In this document: positions 58,383 to 64,000 of the stretch, piece by piece
Layout: each line of letters begins with the position of its first letter
How positions within the stretch are numbered: position 1 is the first letter of the stretch
DNA from: Haliclystus octoradiatus
Taxonomy: Eukaryota > Cnidaria > Staurozoa > Stauromedusae > Haliclystidae
Assembly: GCA_916610825.1 (NCBI GenBank)
Contig: OU744449.1
Span: 3,856,001 to 3,920,000 of the forward strand
Direction of reading: 5' to 3'
Length of the DNA: 64,000 nt
Notes under the pieces: generated by a model
Seen by the model: the letters and a program-made list of their open reading frames with translations, nothing else
Told to the model about the DNA's origin: nothing
The model's database searches: none
Program-made: the position numbers and the translations under genes

Positions 58383-60180
58383 GTATTTATATAGTGCTAA
58401 TAAACGATATTTTACTGATCAATATTTTCGCTTTCCAGGTGCTTGTGTTATTAAAATCTGTTGCATTTACCCGCTCGAATATAACGCAAGCTGCTGACAT
58501 TTGTGTTGTTAATATGCGGTTTCGTACAAATCTCTCATAAGTTTGATGGTTTTAAATTAACATTATAAACGATAGCTATCCTAAAACAACTATATTAGAC
58601 CCTGATACTCTATTGCTTATTAAAAAAATTGTGTTTGCTAACATCGAAACTTCGCAGTAGTTTTCATTAAAAAAACATGTAAAGTTCCTATTTTTCTACA
58701 AAACAGATGATAATCTATACGACTTTAAACGTATAGATGTAATAGAGATGATAAGCACTAGATATTCTATATCAATATTCTTCAGTTCAGATTAGGCTGG
58801 TTTTTTAAACTAAAATATTGGACGGAGAAATTATGCCTTAGTCTGATGTTTCTTGATAACGATTTCTATAAGGTGGGGTGGATTTGATCTTTCAAATATA
58901 TATATTATCTATATTCGCTAACGATGTTTATGTTTTTTTGCTGATAAACGTATATCAAATCCATGTTATTATTTTAGTTTATGAATATTGCTTGTTGTTA
59001 CTCACATTATTTATTGTTAACCTTTGAAATCAGTGAAATTCTACTGGCCCGTAGATACTGTATATCAGGGCGTTCTTGACCTAGTTGTTCAATAAAACAT
59101 TTCAAAATTCAACCAACGTTATTTTATAAATTAAAAATTATTGTTGAACGTGTTTGCATGTTCAAAATCTCAATTTCTGTGAGTTCTACAGAATTATTGC
59201 AATAAAAAGTAATCGATTCAAAATTATAGAGTATATGTTTGGAACTTTACAGAATGGAATTTCCGAAAATTTCTGTAAGGATTAACTACGAAACAAATGC
59301 TTGATCCTGATTTCGTCCCCGGATTTGGCTATGTAAACGTATTAAATCCAAAAGTACTGAAGTATAATACAGAATCCTGATTGATGCATGGTGATATTTC
59401 TCTTCTAAAACTTTTACCTTAAATACAGTAAGTGTAAAAAAAACAAATATATTAATAGATTAAATAATTATGTTCTTTTATAATATAATAGTTGGAGACT
59501 GACTAGTTTAAATATTGACTGTTTTCAATGACAGAATGATCATTTTAATGATCGTTTACATATCTTATATTTTCTACATGTCCTTCTTATAAAATTGTAC
59601 AACGATAAATGTGTTTTTTTACGTAAATATTGTAATTCTTATAGCTCTAATGACTAGATTTAGGGGATATTTTCGATAAGTACTGTATATACGCATACAA
59701 AAAGGTGTAACTTTGCAAGACATATCTAGGAAGAATATAACTTTTTTTAATTGTAGTTGAAACTCGGATCTCTTGTTTATTACTTGCAAATCGCACTATA
59801 GAAAATATATTACATTTGTTCTCAATTCTTTCTTTCCAACTAAACATCATTGGCATTTTGTGATCAAAAAAGTTAATACAAGCTCAATCTATTATGAATA
59901 TTTTTTATTCTGCATAAATTCAAACTTAATACACTCTGTCATTTGTTATTCCTAATTATTTAATATGTACTTGTCAATTTAATATTAACGCTATTGAGAG
60001 ATCAGTTTGATAATAATCAAGTAAAGATAAGTGTAATTAATTCGTGTGAAATTATTATCTACGTCTTTATGGCAATATGGTACTCTCTCAGTCTCACCTC
60101 TGATATAATCTACTTTTTTTTAATTCTACAATATTTTATTCTAATTCTTTGACAATTTACCACCACTGCCTATCGATATA

Positions 60181-60600
60181 AGAAGCTTGTATATTTGTAA
60201 AACGTTGTCTTACTGATTGAGCATAGGGCTCAATGCAAACTATAGCAGAGCTTAAATAATAAAAGTCAGAGAATCAGATAGTCATGTTTGAAAACATGAC
60301 TGTCTGATTCTCTGACTTTTATTAAGAAACTTGTATATAGATCAGTGCAATTTGCATATTACGATATACACCACTGATCTATATAAAAAGCTTGTATAAA
60401 ATTGAGACAAAGATGAGGCAACGCCTTTCCGTACCATATACATATGGAAAGGCTTTGCCTCATCTTTGTCTCAATTTATATTATTCTCTGTTTTAACAAA
60501 CATTGAGCACTTTCACATATATGTGTTTTACCTTATATTACATTATTATAAAAAGCTTGTATATAGATCAGTGCAGTTTACATATTACGAGATACCCTCT
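60181..60600. repeat. Cluster of nested repeats and hairpins around AAGCTTGTATA
   Basis: AAGCTTGTATA or close variants occur at about 60183, 60328, 60388 and 60553. Between them sit a 66-bp hairpin (60258-60323), a 79-bp hairpin (60399-60477, arms AAATTGAGACAAAGATGAGG) and a dispersed element also seen at 14409 and 47900-48080. Confidence 0.7.
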
Positions 60601-60861
60601 TTTTATTAGAACATTAAGGCACAAGTACATTTTTGAATGAGACTACACATTTTTACCAAATAAAAATATTTCAGACTGGGATTTTTGTTACTTGAGAATA
60701 TGTGAGGCACAATTCAATATTGTTAAATAAAAAAAGAAATGTACCAAAATCTATACTGAAATATTATGACCCCTAGATGTGTACTATACTGTACATAGAT
60801 ACATAGATAGTTATAATAACTTTAAGTTATTAGTTTAAAAGTATTCAGCCGTATATGATAT

Positions 60862-61032
60862 GCAGGGTCCGTAAGATGTAGGATTTCTGAAATCCTAGAT
60901 TCAGAAGGCTAGAACAAATTCAGAAAAAAAAATGATATTTTTAATCAATTATTGATCAAACGTCAACAACAGCAAAAATTCAGGAGAACATTTTGAAATG
61001 CCTCTATAGGATTCTAGAAATTCTAAACCTAT
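60862..61032. mobile_element. CAGGGTCCGAC-type MITE
   Basis: GCAGGGTCCGTAAGATGTAG, AATTCAGGAGAACATTTTG core, right end decayed (CTAAACCTATTATA). Confidence 0.55.
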
Positions 61033-61663
61033 TATAATTTTGATTTTTAACTACAATATTCCAATTTCATTATATATCATTTTTTGTCTTATCAATGTGT
61101 AAAAGTGGTATAAATTTATTATTGTAATTGCAATAAACTAATCAAGCGTTATAAAATATTCTGCAGGTAAATACACATGATATAGGAGTTTCAATGTCAG
61201 TAAAAAAACATTGTGTTCTGTACTGTATATGTTAGCTGTAATATATATTAGTTTTAATGTGATTTAAGTTAATTCTTTTAATAGTTATGTTATGCATTGC
61301 TTTAAGAATTTATTGCTGAATGTTATGAGATTGTTTTGAAGCTTGATATCATGGGCGAGTATTATCAACACTAATTATAGGAAAGTTGAATTTTTATTTC
61401 ACAATGGTATATTTTTCAAGTAAGCCTCAGGCTTTCAATGTTTATAAATCTAGATTAGATCGTCTATAGCAATCTGTTGTAAAAATGTTCTAGAATCCAA
61501 AAGTAATTTTTGAATAAAAATATTTTAACAAATTATAAATTCAAATCAATTATTTAAGAAATTCTTGATTCTTGCAAGTAAGCCATGAAAATAATTTGAC
61601 GTTTATTAAACTTTTGGCATGTACACAACTTTCATTTCTAATATCTGATCTGATATTATATAT

Positions 61664-61836
61664 CCAGGTTCCGACAAAGTTTCATCCTTCTGGGGATCAT
61701 TTCAACAATTTTGTTCTGAATGTTTTTGTTGAAGTTTATGATCAATTTTCATAAAATTGTCAATTTTCTTCTGAATTTGCTCTATATAGCCTTCCGGAAT
61801 ATAGGATTGCAGATTCCTGCTTTTGTTGGACCCTGA
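61664..61836. mobile_element. CAGGGTCCGAC-type MITE
   Basis: CCAGGTTCCGACAAAGTTTC to CTGCTTTTGTTGGACCCTG. Confidence 0.7.
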
Positions 61837-62508
61837 TTAGAATAGGCCTATAGTATATTATATATTATTAATACTTTTGATGCTATAATTCCTATAACAT
61901 TTTACATTCCCTTGAAAAAAACCTGCAAGCTTATCGGATGCTGAATATATGATGATGAATAGGCCTACAAGTAAAAGTACAAGTCCTGTACATATAATTA
62001 TTTATATATACCCTTTTATCGACCGTTATGTGTACTATACTGTATATTTTTAAATAATATATATATTATTCATAATCCACAATCACTGTTACTATAAATG
62101 TCAACATTTTATTTTGTCTCTGTGTATATATATATATATGATGTGCCAAATGAAAACACAAACTTTTAGAGCTAAACTATAAATATTGAACTTCGGTTTT
62201 TATACAAACCCTTATTATAAAACCTAGATTGATTACTGTAAACATGGTATGTCGCCTGTGAGGCGTCTCATCAACTCTATTTCAACACTTGTATTAATAT
62301 ACAATACCCTTCCATCAAATATATAGTATTCACTGAATGAACTATTTTGAATTCGAATTGCATTTCGAATACATATTGGCTTTATACCGATATACGTCTA
62401 TGAAATTATTGAAGTAAATCGTTTAATCACAGACAGACTGCTTATTTAATGTTTTGTGTTAAAATGTTAATATTATTTCATTATATTATTATTGATCAAG
62501 TCAATCTT

Positions 62509-62602
62509 AGCCTGCGTGCATACTCAACATGTTGCCAAGCAAAACAGTAGAACTGTTTACTGTTTTGCTTAGAAACATGTTGAGTATATGCACGAGCAGG
62601 CT
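62509..62602. mobile_element. 94-bp foldback element with 10-bp duplication
   Basis: AGCCTGCGTGCATACTCAAC and CAAGCAAAACAGTA on the left pair with the right arm TACTGTTTTGCTTAG ... GCACGAGCAGGCT. AGTCAATCTT flanks it on both sides (62499-62508 and 62603-62612). Confidence 0.8.
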
Positions 62603-63873
62603 AGTCAATCTTGAATCTCTAATATCGTTTCAAACCCATTTCTTTTCAATATCTAAATTTTATATTTATATTTATTAATCATATCATAGTAAACGAGCAA
62701 CATAAACGGTATATATATGTATTTTTAAACAGTATAATGATGTTTCAGGCTTGTTGTATCCTTAAATTTAGTAGTAATTATATCGTAATTATAATCAATT
62801 CATTATAAGGGTACAACAGGGTTTATATATTCATTTTCAATTATAGGTTAATATAACTTTCTAAAAACTTCGTTGTAATGTCTCATGTATAGGCTTTGTA
62901 GCTTATGATAATCAATTGTGATAGGATATAATCGTATAAAAACAGATGCGAAACTTTGTGAATTTGTGAAATTGTAAATTCATTTCTTGTTAAGATTTTC
63001 ATGATTGATTTGAGAAGAATTTTTTCTTGAAATTTATATTAAAATAGGGTCAAAGAAAAATGTTTCTCCTAATTATCGGACTCTGCACTTTAGTTTTAAT
63101 TATTTCTTCTCAATACATACATACGCTCTATAAGTTTTCTCAAAATGTTTTAATCTTCGAAGCAGGCTATACGGCCTAAGTATAGAACATTGGGAGTCTT
63201 ATAGTTATTATTTTCTCATCAAAATTTAACTGGACAATTTTATCAATATTCGTCTGATAGTCAAATTGAAAACAATAAATTGTTACACTTCACAAGAGCA
63301 TTAAGTTTGAGTTGAATTTCATTTAAAAAAAAAAACTTGATAATGGTGATGACGAATATATACTTTTTACGTGGATTTTCGTGACTAATTTTGTAGGGAT
63401 TTCAATAGGCATTTACAATTTCTCTGGGAATGTAATCATAGAGCCAACACCTTCAATTGACTGTTTGTTTAATTGCTTGGCTTTTAGATCAAAAGCCGGA
63501 TACAAAGGAGAAGGCGAATGAGTCAGTCTGTCGCCGCAAACTTTTATTAGCTACCTCGTTTATCATTGTGTGGCGTAAAAATGCTGTAAAATACCGATTC
63601 CTAATAGCATTGACAATGTTATTGATGTCTCGTATCAGACCACCAGATTATCTTTAGTTCAATAGACCGCTTTTTCTTGGCACTTTCGATTACATTGGGG
63701 GCGTCATAAATGATAATGTTTAGATTTGTTAGAGGATAAAGAGTAATTGATGAAAGGTGTAAATAATTATGTCAATGATGAGTTTGGACTTTGGATTGAA
63801 TGATGAATATTACACAGAAAAGATGTCTTTAAGATAATGTATGAGTTTTACCAACTTCGTCATGATAATTATG

Positions 63874-63921
63874 CAGAGCCATCTATTTACATATTACATA
63901 TTATGTAAATAGATAGCTCTG
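63874..63921. mobile_element. 48-bp hAT-derived micro-MITE
   Basis: Ends CAGAGCCATCTATTTACATA and its reverse complement with one change; only 8 bp between the arms. Perfect 8-bp duplication TAATTATG (63866-63873, 63922-63929). The ends are those of the 399-bp hAT-like element at 28559. Confidence 0.8.
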
Positions 63922-64000
63922 TAATTATGCGGTTGTGCGTAAAAGGTATCCTATAAGGGGCGTATAATAAGCTTGTGGGAGGGGGGGTGAAAGATAAGTA

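Larger units (their letters stand above)
58541..63999. other. Repeat-rich region, no supported gene
   Basis: About 5.5 kb of AT-rich DNA. Apart from the elements listed separately, I see no conserved coding segment. It may be intron of the CENP-B-like gene. Confidence 0.5.

Noticed and set aside
63457..63657. 66-codon ORF as a second exon of the CENP-B-like gene
   Set aside because: An acceptor at 63488 and phase fit, but the peptide has no recognised domain and one fit is expected by chance over 5 kb; kept only as a lead.

Overview
This is nuclear DNA of an animal, very probably a marine invertebrate deuterostome. It is AT-rich, has many short exons with GT-AG introns, and is packed with small transposable elements. 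An ascidian tunicate is my leading guess and an echinoderm or hemichordate is not excluded; this rests on general impression (protein divergence, gene size, repeat style) and not on a diagnostic marker. Four gene models were assembled exon by exon, checking splice-site phase at every junction.

Layout. (1) 1-10575, plus: RBM48, a minor-spliceosome RNA-binding protein, eight exons, first exon cut by the window edge. (2) 12561-16149, minus: a two-exon gene for an 84-residue secreted six-cysteine peptide with beta-defensin/big-defensin-like spacing, a TATA box and a poly(A) signal; its 3.3-kb intron holds about sixteen copies of a 91-bp minisatellite. (3) 18521-36949, minus: complete HACL1 (2-hydroxyacyl-CoA lyase), 17 exons, 572 residues, ending in the peroxisomal signal SKL. 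(4) 37608-50419, plus: complete MYD88 (death domain, short linker, TIR), four exons, 256 residues, head-to-head with HACL1 across about 660 bp. (5) 57944-58382, plus: an exon with the paired helix-turn-helix DNA-binding region of CENP-B/Tigger proteins, with no DDE domain seen in the window.

The introns and the 50-64 kb intergenic part carry at least ten repeat families: a 360-bp tRNA-derived SINE; a pogo/Tigger-like MITE with TA duplications; a MITE with CAGGGTCCGACAAAAGT ends; a family built almost wholly of TTCATGAA palindromes and seen only in the left 36 kb; a 2-kb foldback flanked by TTAA; MULE-like and hAT-like MITEs, including a 48-bp one; a miniature LTR retrotransposon (TRIM) in MYD88 intron 1; a LINE remnant; a small retroelement carrying a plausible type I hammerhead ribozyme; and two several-hundred-base ATT arrays.

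RBM48, HACL1 and MYD88 have unrelated housekeeping and immune roles and there is no sign that the window is a functional cluster. The most interesting items are the defensin-like gene, the hammerhead-bearing element, the TRIM that puts CRE-type sites inside MYD88, and the 48-bp hAT-derived element.
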